Assembly (NCBI GenBank): GCA_040905185.1
Contig: JBBDRZ010000007.1
Coordinates: 1-64,000, forward strand
Direction of reading: 5' to 3'
Length of the DNA stretch: 64,000 nucleotides
Source of the DNA: DASTEQ01 sp040905185
GTDB lineage: Bacteria; Chloroflexota; Limnocylindria; QHBO01
Under the pieces are notes generated by a model. It had not been told where the DNA came from. It did no database searches and saw only the letters and a list, made by a program, of their open reading frames with translations. Every line of letters begins with the position of its first letter. Position 1 is the stretch's first letter. A program made the translations under genes and the position numbers. Below are positions 47,321-55,250 of the stretch, in pieces.

Positions 47321-47794
47321 CTACTCGGTCTCCGATTTCGTCTTGCGCGGGGCCGCTGCCTTGCGCGGGGCCGCTGCCTTGCGCGGGGCCGCTCCCTTGC
47401 GCGGGGCCGCTGCCTTGACTGCTGTCTTCGCCGCTCCCTTGCGCGCAGCCGTCGCCTTGGGCGCGGGCTTGGCCGCCGTCGCGGCGGTCGCGATCTCGTC
47501 GATCCGGACTCGGGTCAGCTCCGACCGGTGACCGGTGCGCCGCCGGTAATGCGCCTTGGGCCGGAAGCGGAAAACAATGATCTTTGGACCGCGTCCATGC
47601 TCCAGCACCGTGCCGCGCACGGATGCCCCGCTCACGGTCGGGGTGCCCACCGTGACCCCGTCCTCGTCACCCACGAGCAGCACGCGGTCGAACGTCACCG
47701 TGGCTCCCGCCTCGGCGTCGAGACGGTCGATGACCAGGGTGCGCCCCGGCTCGACCCGATATTGCTTTCCGCCGTTGTCGACCACGGCGTACAT
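47321..47794 (-). CDS. rplU: 50S ribosomal protein L21 with Ala/Lys/Pro tail
   Basis: 157 residues from ATG 47794 with GGAG seven bases upstream. The ~103-residue L21 body (MYAVVDNGGKQYRVEPGRTL ... KAHYRRRTGHRSELTRVRID) is normal; the last ~50 residues are an Ala/Lys/Pro extension with repeated AAPRKA units encoded by an 18-bp tandem repeat. The tail is not part of the L21 fold. A TTGACC on the minus strand (47853-47858) may be a -35 in the 98-bp leader. Confidence 0.95.
   Translation of the reverse strand: MYAVVDNGGKQYRVEPGRTLVIDRLDAEAGATVTFDRVLLVGDEDGVTVGTPTVSGASVRGTVLEHGRGPKIIVFRFRPKAHYRRRTGHRSELTRVRIDEIATAATAAKPAPKATAARKGAAKTAVKAAAPRKGAAPRKAAAPRKAAAPRKTKSETE
47343..47414. repeat. Four tandem copies of an 18-bp repeat in rplU
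   Basis: The unit TTGCGCGGGGCCGCTGCC (plus strand) occurs at 47343, 47361, 47379 and 47397; the third copy has one change. It codes for the AAPRKA repeats of the L21 tail. Copy number may vary between strains by slippage. Confidence 0.9.
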
Positions 47795-47892
47795 GCTCGT
47801 TCTCCGTTGGATGGGGGAATCAGCGCCCACGATCGGTTCGCGTCACGCGCATGGTCAAACACCGAAAAGGCGCCTCACGCGGACCTGCGAGT

Positions 47893-48603
47893 CTATCGTG
47901 CGACCGGGGGAGTGTCAACGAACAGGAGCCGCTGTCGGATGGTCCGGGTGGTTGCCAGCCCCAGACCCAGGGCGTCCACGACGTCCAGCGGTCGACCCGC
48001 TCCGCTGGGATCGAGGCGCAGCTGCATCCGCAGGCGTGCCGTCCGTGCGGCCTTGTCGACCTCAAGCACCTCGAGGTCTTCGACGTAGGGCCGGAGATCC
48101 CGCTCGGCCGCATCCGAACGCCGTTCGCTCTCCCCCCGCCGGCGCTGGCCGGGCAGGCTGGTGGCGGCCAGGAGTCGGACCACGGCGGACCGCAGATCGT
48201 CCGCGGTCACGCCGTCGGGCGTGCTGACCTCGACCTCGTACTCGCCGCCCCGGACCTGGGACGCGGCTGAGGGAAAGCCGTGCCACGCCTCGCGGGCATC
48301 GATCATCGCCAGCCCGTCAGTCAGGCTCTCCCCCGCCGCGAGCACCCGCTCCTGGGGGACGAGCTCGTCGAACCAGACCTCCACGATATCCCCACGCAGC
48401 TCCATCCCGGCCGGGGCGCTGGCCGCCAGCCGCAGGCGCGGCCGGGGGCGGGCGGCCGCGGTCCGGGAGACGGGGAGCGCCGCCTCGGTCAGGACGCGCT
48501 GGAACTCGGCCAGGATGTCCTGCTGGCGCAGCCGGAGCGCGGGCTCGGCCCGAGAGAACAAGATCTGCCATCGCTGGCGCGGGGCGACGTCCTGAGGGCT
48601 CAT
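47893..48603 (-). CDS. DUF2344 (TIGR03936) family protein
   Basis: 236 residues. RQRWQILFSRAEPALRLRQQ near the start, RLRLAASAPAGMELRGDIVE and FDELVPQERVLAAGESLTDG in the centre, and RTARLRMQLRLDPSGAGRPL near the end match the family that is usually next to or fused with a B12-binding radical SAM protein (TIGR03960). That partner is not in the window; here the gene stands alone before rplU. Function unknown. Confidence 0.85.
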   Translation of the reverse strand: MSPQDVAPRQRWQILFSRAEPALRLRQQDILAEFQRVLTEAALPVSRTAAARPRPRLRLAASAPAGMELRGDIVEVWFDELVPQERVLAAGESLTDGLAMIDAREAWHGFPSAASQVRGGEYEVEVSTPDGVTADDLRSAVVRLLAATSLPGQRRRGESERRSDAAERDLRPYVEDLEVLEVDKAARTARLRMQLRLDPSGAGRPLDVVDALGLGLATTRTIRQRLLFVDTPPVAR

Positions 48604-48663
48604 GGCCCGACGATGGTAGCTCCCCTGGCACCCACGTTCCCCGCTCGTTTAGGATGCCGGCGC

Positions 48664-49812
48664 ATGGGGTTCGTCGCCCGCCACCGCCTGGAACTGTTCG
48701 TCACGTTTGCGATCCTGCTGCTGGCGCTCGCCCTGTGGCTGGCGCGCTCGGCCCTCCCCGTGTTCGCGATTGCGATCGCGCTGGCATTCCTGCTCGATCC
48801 GCCGGTGACCGCACTCCATCGTCGCGGTGTCCCTCGCGTGGCCGGCATCGTCCTGGTCTATGTGGCGGTGGTGGCCGCGGTGATCGGGTTGGGATGGCTG
48901 CTCCTCCCGCCGCTCTTCGATCAGCTCCGGCGGTTCCTGGAGCAGCTCCCCACGCTCGCCGCGCAGTTCGTGGCCTGGGAGCAGGCGCTCGTGGACTGGC
49001 TCACCGACCTCCCGCTTCCTGACCCCATCCGTGACGCGCTGGACTCGGTCATCGAGAGCGGGCAGCAGGCCGTGGTGACCCTGCTGGAGGCCATCGTCGG
49101 GCCGCTCCTGAGCCTGATTGCGCGCACCGCCGGGTTCGTGGTCGGGCTGGTCGTCGTGCCGATCTGGCTCCTGTACGTCCTCAAGGATCGCGAGCGTCTG
49201 CCGGGTGGCATCCTGGGCCTGCTGCCCTCCGGCTGGCGCCCGGACGCGAGCCACATGATGGGGTTGACCACCAGCGTGATCGGTCGCTGGATCCGGGGCC
49301 AGCTCCTGCTGGGCGCGGTGATCTTCGTCGCCACCCTGGTCGGCCTGCTCGTGCTGTCCGTCATCGGGTTCCGGGAATTCGCCGACTTCGCCGTGCTGCT
49401 GGCGCTGGTGGCCGGTGTCCTTGAGCTGGTCCCGATCATTGGTCCCATCATCGCGGCCATCCCGGCAGTCCTCATCGGCGCATCCATCTCGCCCGGGGCA
49501 GCGCTGGCGGCGGTCGCCATGTACACGGTCGTCCAGCAGCTCGAGAACCACCTGCTGGTCCCCAAGGTCATGGGCGACGCCGTCGACCTCCATCCGGCGG
49601 TCGTGATCCTGTCGCTGATCGTCGGCGCCTCGTTGTTCGGGCTGTCGGGCGCCATCCTGGCCGCCCCCGTCGTCGCCCTGGGCCGCGACCTGTATCGGTA
49701 CGCCTTCCGGCGCCTGGAGGGTGGAGCGCCGGACGACGCCCGCGCCTTCGCCAGCCACGCCAGATCCATCCCGCCACCCCCGACCCCGCCCCCCGAAGCC
49801 GAGCCCGCCTGA
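48664..49812 (+). CDS. AI-2E / PerM family membrane transporter
   Basis: 382 residues from ATG. Eight helices in the family order: two N-terminal pairs (FVTFAILLLALALWLARSAL and beyond), an extracellular helical insert (~95-150), LLVLSVIGFREFADFAVLLA and LELVPIIGPIIAAIPAVLIG, and ENHLLVPKVMGDAVDLHPAV, which are conserved across the family. Some members export autoinducer-2 or act as Na+/H+ antiporters; substrate not deducible. The C-terminus is Pro-rich (PPPPTPPPEAEPA). A TAGGAT lies eight bases before the ATG. Confidence 0.92.
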   Translation: MGFVARHRLELFVTFAILLLALALWLARSALPVFAIAIALAFLLDPPVTALHRRGVPRVAGIVLVYVAVVAAVIGLGWLLLPPLFDQLRRFLEQLPTLAAQFVAWEQALVDWLTDLPLPDPIRDALDSVIESGQQAVVTLLEAIVGPLLSLIARTAGFVVGLVVVPIWLLYVLKDRERLPGGILGLLPSGWRPDASHMMGLTTSVIGRWIRGQLLLGAVIFVATLVGLLVLSVIGFREFADFAVLLALVAGVLELVPIIGPIIAAIPAVLIGASISPGAALAAVAMYTVVQQLENHLLVPKVMGDAVDLHPAVVILSLIVGASLFGLSGAILAAPVVALGRDLYRYAFRRLEGGAPDDARAFASHARSIPPPPTPPPEAEPA

Positions 49813-49828
49813 CCTGGTCGGCCGTCCG

Positions 49829-50965
49829 TCAGAAGGTTTCGGTCCGCGTGTGCATGCGCACGGATTGGAGGATCCCCATCCCGAACAGGATGGAGACCGT
49901 CGATGAGCCGCCGTACGTGATCAACGGCAGCGGGATGCCGGTCACCGGCAGCAACCCGATGACCATGCCGATGTTGACCACCACCTGGAACAGCAGCATG
50001 GTCGCCAGCCCCATGGCCACCAGTCGGCCCAGGCCGTCGCGTGCTCGCCAGCCGATGATCGTGATCCGCCACAGGAGCAGGCCGAACAGCGCCAGCAGGA
50101 TGAGACCGCCCACCAGCCCCAGCTCCTCGGCCACGATCGTGAAGATGAAGTCGGTGGTCTGGACCGGCAGGAACCCCAGCTGGTTGGCGTGGCCCGCCGT
50201 CAGCCCCTGTCCCAGCCATCCGCCGGACCCAACCGCGTTGAGCGCCTGGACGAGCTGGTAGCACGCTCCCTGCGGGTCCGCCGCCGGATCGAGGAAGCAC
50301 GTCAGGCGCGACAGCTGGTAGTCGGCAAGCGCCCCGAGCGCGATGGGCGTCAGGGCGATCGTGATGCCGCCCAGCAGGGCCATCCACCCGATGCTGGCGC
50401 CGCTGATGAACAGCATGCCGCCCAGGATGGCCACGAACACGAGCGCAGTGCCCAGGTCGGGTTGGCGCAGGACGAGGGCGGTGGGGAGGACCGTCAATAG
50501 TGCTGCCCCGATGATCGTCGACAGCCGCCCGATGCCCTGGCCGCGGCCCGCCAGGAACGCCGCCAGGACGACCACCATGAGCACTTTGCCGATCTCGGAG
50601 AACTGGAAGTCAAGCCCGCCGATGGTCACCGACAGCTGCGCCCCGAACACCTCGTTCCCGGCCAGCAGGTTCAGCACCAGCAGGCCCAGGGTGATGAGGT
50701 AGATCGGGAGGGCGAACGTCCGCAACCAGTGGTAGTCAACCGAGGCGGCGACCGCCAGCACGGCAAGGCCGATGCCACTCCAGATGACCGTCTTTACCGG
50801 TTCCGGGATGACCCCGGGCGGAGACGGGCCGTCATTCCAGGCGGCGGACACGCCGAGGATCACGCCAAAGCCCAGCAGCAGGACCACGTACAGGGTCAGC
50901 TGCCAGTCGAAGTCACGCCAGCGAGCGGTTGGGGCGACCTCGAAGGTAGTGACCGCCACGCCCAC
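49829..50965 (-). CDS. rodA: Peptidoglycan glycosyltransferase RodA (SEDS family)
   Basis: 378 residues from GTG 50965, two bases after the mrdA stop. Ten or so helices; SEDS motifs include FSEIGKVLMVVVLAAFLAGR, LRQPDLGTALVFVAILGGML (catalytic Asp region), GHANQLGFLPVQTTDFIFTI VAEE and GIPLPLITYGGSSTVSILFG. Polymerises lipid II in the elongasome with PBP2 encoded just upstream. A ~20-residue loop with FLDPAADPQGACYQL is inserted in the large outer loop. Confidence 0.95.
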   Translation of the reverse strand: MGVAVTTFEVAPTARWRDFDWQLTLYVVLLLGFGVILGVSAAWNDGPSPPGVIPEPVKTVIWSGIGLAVLAVAASVDYHWLRTFALPIYLITLGLLVLNLLAGNEVFGAQLSVTIGGLDFQFSEIGKVLMVVVLAAFLAGRGQGIGRLSTIIGAALLTVLPTALVLRQPDLGTALVFVAILGGMLFISGASIGWMALLGGITIALTPIALGALADYQLSRLTCFLDPAADPQGACYQLVQALNAVGSGGWLGQGLTAGHANQLGFLPVQTTDFIFTIVAEELGLVGGLILLALFGLLLWRITIIGWRARDGLGRLVAMGLATMLLFQVVVNIGMVIGLLPVTGIPLPLITYGGSSTVSILFGMGILQSVRMHTRTETF

Positions 50966-50967
50966 GC

Positions 50968-52881
50968 TCAGTTGCCTCCCGAGAGCTGCCGCAGGGTCAC
51001 CGGGTCCAGGCGGAGATCCTGGTCGAGGTCGAAGTACTGCTGGAGGAAGTACTTCACCACTTCGGTCGACACGTTCCCGATGACGGTGGCCCGATAGGTG
51101 AAGGTGATGACCGCCAGCGGCGAATCGGTCGCGCCGGGGGTGGAGGGCAGCCAGGCCACGAACCACGAGTGGAACGGCAGCACGCCCTCGGCGTCGGGAA
51201 GGCCGAACTCCGCCGTGCCCGTCTTGCCCGACAGGGCGCCGGGCAGGCGCAGATCGCTGATGTTGTACGCGTGCCCGGTGGTGATGACCTCCCGGGCGCC
51301 GATGCGCATCAGCCGCAGGTTGGCGGGGTCGGCCGTCACCTCGTGCAGGACCTCGGGCTCGTACCGATCCACCAGGCTGCCGTCGGCATCGGCTTCACCA
51401 AGCACGATCTGGGGTCGCATCAGGTGCCCGCCATTGGCCAGCGCGGCGTACGCGTTCAGCAGCTGAAGCGGGGTGACCGCAATCACGTTCTGCCCGATCC
51501 CGGCCTGGGCCAGCTCCCCGGTATAGACGCCCGCACGACCCTGCGTGTGAGCCCACTCGGTCGACGCGATAATCCCGCTTGCCTCATTTGGAAGATCGAT
51601 CTCGGTGGGTGCGCCGAAGCCCAGCTCATACGCCCATTTCGCCAGCCGGTCCACACCCAGGTGGACGGCCATCTGGTAGAAGAACGTGTCGGAGCTGACC
51701 GCGAACGCCTCGACCATGTTCAGGCTCCCGAAGCCACGCCGGTTCCAGTCGTACAGGCAGTCACCGGCCGGAGCGCCAGGGATCTGGTAGCAGCCGTAGG
51801 TCTGCCACCGGCGGGCCGGGGTGGTGACCCCTTCCTGCAGGGCGGCCACGCCGGTCACCAGCTTGAATGTGGACCCAGGTGGGTAGATGTCGCTGATGGC
51901 ATGGTTGCGGAGCGGCAGGTTGGGATCGGTCAGGTACGCCTGGTAGAGATCGTCGGGGATGCCGCCGGCGAACGCGTTGTTGTCGTAAGCCGGCAGGGAC
52001 ACCATCGCCAGGATCTCGCCGGTCTGGGGGTTCATCACGATCGTGACCCCCTGGCTGACGTTGGCCTCCCGCATGCCCCACAGGAGTGACTCGGTTGCCA
52101 TGCGCTGGAGCCGCGCGTCGATCGTCAGCACCAGGTTCCGTCCGGCCGTCGGGTCCCGGGTCTCCTCCACGACCTTCACCAGCCGGCCCGACGCGTCGCG
52201 CTCCCAGCGCGCCGAGCCGTATTCGCCTCGCAGCTCGGACTCGAAGGCGGCCTCGATCCCGGTCCGCCCGATGGGGTCGTCGTGCAGATAGCCTGCCTCC
52301 GCCAGCCGCTCGAGCTCACCGGCGTTGACGGGACCGGTGTAGCCAACGACGTGCGACAGGAGCGCTCCGTCCGGCTCTCCGAGGTCGTTGAGGTATTGGC
52401 GCCGCGCCACGACCTGGAGCTCGATGCCGGGCAATGACTCGCTCTCCTCGGCCAGCACCAGCGCCGCCGCGCGGTCGATGTCGGTCGCCAGCGGAACCAG
52501 GTCGAAGGGTGACCCCGCGAAGGCATTCAGCCGTGCCGACAGCTCACTGGGGAGGAGCCCCACGAGCTCCGCCACTCGGCGCAGGACCGCGTTCTGTCGT
52601 GCTGGCGGCAGATCTGCGGGCCGCACCGCCACCGTCCAGGTCGGTACGTTGATGACCAGCGGTCGCCCCTCGCGATCAAACACCAGCCCCCGCTGGGACG
52701 GAATCGCCACGTCCACGGTCCGCGCGGCCTCTGCCTGCTCGGCGCGGGCTCTGCCTTCGATGACCTGGAGCTGGAAGAGCCGGCCCGCCAGGACGGTGAA
52801 CAGGAGCAACCCGATGATCCCGAATGCGATGAACCGGGGACCGGAGCGCTGCAGATCCGGGTGCTCGAACTGCGCGCCCAC
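50968..52881 (-). CDS. mrdA: Elongation-specific penicillin-binding protein 2 (class B PBP)
   Basis: 637 residues from GTG 52881, two bases after the mreD stop. One membrane anchor (RFIAFGIIGLLLFTVLAGRL), a pedestal with FDREGRPLVINVPTWTVAVR, and a transpeptidase domain with SxxK in YPPGSTFKLVTG, SxD in AFAVSSDTFFYQ and KTG in GALSGKTGTAEF. The SxN motif has Asp instead of Asn. Forms the elongasome pair with RodA downstream. Confidence 0.95.
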   Translation of the reverse strand: MGAQFEHPDLQRSGPRFIAFGIIGLLLFTVLAGRLFQLQVIEGRARAEQAEAARTVDVAIPSQRGLVFDREGRPLVINVPTWTVAVRPADLPPARQNAVLRRVAELVGLLPSELSARLNAFAGSPFDLVPLATDIDRAAALVLAEESESLPGIELQVVARRQYLNDLGEPDGALLSHVVGYTGPVNAGELERLAEAGYLHDDPIGRTGIEAAFESELRGEYGSARWERDASGRLVKVVEETRDPTAGRNLVLTIDARLQRMATESLLWGMREANVSQGVTIVMNPQTGEILAMVSLPAYDNNAFAGGIPDDLYQAYLTDPNLPLRNHAISDIYPPGSTFKLVTGVAALQEGVTTPARRWQTYGCYQIPGAPAGDCLYDWNRRGFGSLNMVEAFAVSSDTFFYQMAVHLGVDRLAKWAYELGFGAPTEIDLPNEASGIIASTEWAHTQGRAGVYTGELAQAGIGQNVIAVTPLQLLNAYAALANGGHLMRPQIVLGEADADGSLVDRYEPEVLHEVTADPANLRLMRIGAREVITTGHAYNISDLRLPGALSGKTGTAEFGLPDAEGVLPFHSWFVAWLPSTPGATDSPLAVITFTYRATVIGNVSTEVVKYFLQQYFDLDQDLRLDPVTLRQLSGGN

Positions 52882-52883
52882 GG

Positions 52884-53432
52884 TCAGATGGGCGACGGCT
52901 GGAAGCCGAAGCGGGACAGAGCCGCACGCGCAGCCACGAACGCGAGCGCCGTCAGCAATCCATTCAGCGCCGCGGTGGGCAGCAGAAGACCTGCCACCGA
53001 GCCTGGTTGGGGCAGCGGGGCGCCGCCAACCAGGACCAGCACGATGAGCCCCACCAGATCCACCAGCAGGCTGCCAATGACACCGCCCAGCAGCGCCAAG
53101 ACGACGCCTGAACGGCCGACGAGGCGGGAGGCGCTCGCCACCAAGCCGGCGACCAGGAGCAAACCAAACGGCACGCTGCCCAGCGGATCGGTGGTGAGCA
53201 GGTTCAGGGTCAACCCGCCGACGAATGCCCACACGGCGCCAGTACCCAGCCCGAGCAGGGCCGTGACGGTCACTACCGCCGCGAGCATGAGATTCGGTCT
53301 CAGATCCCCCATGGCCAGCACCGGGGCGAGACTGGCGTGGAAAACGCCGGTGATGAAGGCCAGAAGCGCGCTGATGGCGTTGATCGGACGGTTCTCGCGG
53401 GTCGCTGCGACTCGGGGGGCGGCTGAGGCCAA
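52884..53432 (-). CDS. mreD: Rod-shape-determining protein MreD
   Basis: 182 residues from TTG 53432; another TTG at 53489 would give 201, and the true start is uncertain because a TATACT box overlaps 53432-53437. Five or six helices typical of MreD: ISALLAFITGVFHASLAPVL, DLRPNLMLAAVVTVTALLGL, GLTLNLLTTDPLGSVPFGLL and a final pair. It heads the mreD-mrdA-rodA operon. MreB is elsewhere (31127) and no mreC is in the window. Confidence 0.85.
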   Translation of the reverse strand: MASAAPRVAATRENRPINAISALLAFITGVFHASLAPVLAMGDLRPNLMLAAVVTVTALLGLGTGAVWAFVGGLTLNLLTTDPLGSVPFGLLLVAGLVASASRLVGRSGVVLALLGGVIGSLLVDLVGLIVLVLVGGAPLPQPGSVAGLLLPTAALNGLLTALAFVAARAALSRFGFQPSPI

Positions 53433-53437
53433 GTATA
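53432..53437 (-). promoter_or_regulatory. TATACT -10 box before the mreD operon
   Basis: On the minus strand TATACT matches the -10 boxes of mreB, secA and the ATP synthase operon. No -35 was seen at 16-18 bases. If used, transcription would begin inside the long version of the mreD frame, favouring a start downstream of 53430. Confidence 0.45.
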
Positions 53438-53494
53438 GGCTCCGGACAACCTTCCGATCCGGCCTCCAGGGCCCCCAAACGTGCTCCAAGGACG

Positions 53495-53510
53495 AGTTTC
53501 ACGTGAAACA
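53495..53510. other. parS: parS centromere site
   Basis: GTTTCACGTGAAAC (53496-53509) is the invariant core of the ParB-binding parS sequence; 15 of the 16 consensus bases are present (A replaces T at the first position). It lies about 80 bp upstream of parA, between the divergent mreD and parA genes. ParB loads here and spreads as a CTP-dependent clamp to drive chromosome segregation. Confidence 0.92.
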
Positions 53511-53549
53511 TTGAGTCGCCGGTAACCGGTCGAAAACGGCCCAAACTGA

Positions 53550-53555
53550 TACAAT
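53550..53555 (+). promoter_or_regulatory. parA -10 box TACAAT
   Basis: TACAAT, one base from TATAAT, lies 36 bases before the GTG chosen for parA. No clear -35 at 17 bases. A GTG at 53561 would be at the very start of the transcript. Confidence 0.45.
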
Positions 53556-53590
53556 TGAGCGTGCCCGACGGAATTCGCAGCGGAGTGCTC

Positions 53591-54349
53591 GTGGCTAGGG
53601 TCACGGCCTGTACCAACCAGAAGGGCGGCGTCGGCAAGACGACCACCGTCATCAACCTCGCGGCATATCTGGCCCTTTCCGGCACGCGAACGCTCGTCAT
53701 CGATCTGGATCCCCAGGGCAACGCCTCGACGGGGCTGGGAGCCGACCGACGGGCGCCGGGCACGATCTATGACGCGCTCATCGATCGGGTCGCGATCTCC
53801 GAGATCGCGATGCCCACGGCGATCCCAGGCCTCGACCTCGTGCCGGCCACACCAATGCTTGCCGGAGCCGAGATCGAGCTGGTAGGGATTCCGGCCCGCG
53901 AGCATCGGCTGGCGGCCAGCCTGGCCGAGGTGGACGAGCGATATGACCGGGTACTGGTGGACTGCCCGCCGTCACTCGGCCTGCTGACAGTCAATGCGTT
54001 GACCGCCGCGGATGGCGTGCTCATCCCGATCCAGGCGGAGTACTACGCGATGGAGGGTCTGGGAAACCTGGTGAACACCATCCGCCTTGTCCGTGGGTCG
54101 CTGAACCCGCGACTGGAGATCGAGGGAGTCGTGATCACGATGTTCGATCGCCGAACGCGGCTGTCGGCCCAGGTGGCTGATGAGGTGCGACGCCACCTGA
54201 ACGGCGCGGTGTACGACACCGTCGTGCCTCGCAGCGTGCGGCTCAGCGAGGCCCCGAGCCACGGGCTGCCGATCGCCCTCTACGACCCCAGCTCACGAGG
54301 TGCCTTTGCGTACCAGGCACTGGCCGCTGAGGTGGCCACGCGTGGCTGA
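53591..54349 (+). CDS. parA: Chromosome-partitioning ATPase ParA (Soj)
   Basis: 252 residues from GTG 53591, with GGAG five bases upstream; GTGs at 53561 and 53585 and TTG 53555 are alternatives. Deviant Walker A NQKGGVGKTTTVINLAAYLA at the N-terminus, LVIDLDPQGNASTGLG (A'), and VLVDCPPSLGLLTVNALTAA (Walker B). Chromosomal short form without an N-terminal HTH. Works with ParB and the nearby parS. Confidence 0.95.
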   Translation: MARVTACTNQKGGVGKTTTVINLAAYLALSGTRTLVIDLDPQGNASTGLGADRRAPGTIYDALIDRVAISEIAMPTAIPGLDLVPATPMLAGAEIELVGIPAREHRLAASLAEVDERYDRVLVDCPPSLGLLTVNALTAADGVLIPIQAEYYAMEGLGNLVNTIRLVRGSLNPRLEIEGVVITMFDRRTRLSAQVADEVRRHLNGAVYDTVVPRSVRLSEAPSHGLPIALYDPSSRGAFAYQALAAEVATRG

Positions 54350-55250
54350 GTCGCCGCCCCGCGCGTTCGGGCTGGGTCGAGGTCTGGACGCCTTGATTGC
54401 ACCGCCCGATGGTGCGGGTGATGCACGGCAGATTCCCCTGGACCGGATCGTGGCCAATCCGCATCAGCCGCGCGCCCGGTTCGACGGCCACGACCAGGAC
54501 GTCCTGGCCGCCTCCATCTCCACTCACGGCGTGCTGCAACCGGTCATCGTCCGCGGCCTGGCCAACGGCGATTACCAGCTCATTGCCGGCGAACGTCGCG
54601 TACGGGCTGCGCGCCAGGCCGGTCTGACACAGGTGCCCGCCGTGATCCGCGATCCCAGCGAAGAGCAGATGATCGAGCTCGCGCTCATCGAAAACCTGCA
54701 GCGGACCGATCTCAACCCCATCGAGCAGGCCATGGGCTTCCGGATCCTGATCGAGCGCTTCGGGCTGGCGCACGATGCTGTGGCCGGCCGGATTGGCCGG
54801 TCGCGGGCTTCCGTCAGCAACGCGCTGCGCCTGCTGGATCTGGCCCCCGAGACCCAGGAAGCGCTTCTGGAGAGCCAGATCAGCGAAGGGCACGCCCGGG
54901 CCCTGGCGGGCTTGACGGTGTCCGAGCTCCAGGTCGCGGCGCTCCAGATCGTGCTCGAGCGACACCTTTCCGTGCGCCAGACCGAGGAGCTGGTCCGGCG
55001 TCGGCGCCGCCATGGCCGTGGCGACGAAACGGTCGCGGTGCGAGGGGACCTGCAGGAGCTCGAGAGCCGCCTCCGCGAGATCCTCGCCACCCGCGTCGCG
55101 ATCACCCGTACGCGCCGGGGAGGGCGAATCAGCATCGACTTCGCCTCGGACGAGGAGCTGACCCGCCTGTTCGCGTGGATTATCCGCGCCGCGCCGGAGA
55201 CCGACGACACCGACCCGACACGCATCGGGTCGGAGAACGCATCGCTATGA
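54342..55250 (+). CDS. parB: Chromosome-partitioning protein ParB
   Basis: 302 residues from GTG overlapping the parA end by eight bases. AFGLGRGLDALI at the N-terminus (ParA-contact region), IVANPHQPRARFDGH, the CTP-binding QLIAGERRVRAARQAG, and the HTH with FRILIERFGLAHDAVAGRIG and RSRASVSNALRLL. C-terminal dimerisation domain ends ISIDFASDEELTRLFAWI. Its stop overlaps the gyrB ATG (ATGA). Confidence 0.95.
   Translation: MAESPPRAFGLGRGLDALIAPPDGAGDARQIPLDRIVANPHQPRARFDGHDQDVLAASISTHGVLQPVIVRGLANGDYQLIAGERRVRAARQAGLTQVPAVIRDPSEEQMIELALIENLQRTDLNPIEQAMGFRILIERFGLAHDAVAGRIGRSRASVSNALRLLDLAPETQEALLESQISEGHARALAGLTVSELQVAALQIVLERHLSVRQTEELVRRRRRHGRGDETVAVRGDLQELESRLREILATRVAITRTRRGGRISIDFASDEELTRLFAWIIRAAPETDDTDPTRIGSENASL

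Noticed and set aside
47343..47414. 18-bp tandem units considered as a CRISPR array
   Set aside because: Units are directly adjacent without spacers and lie in frame inside rplU.
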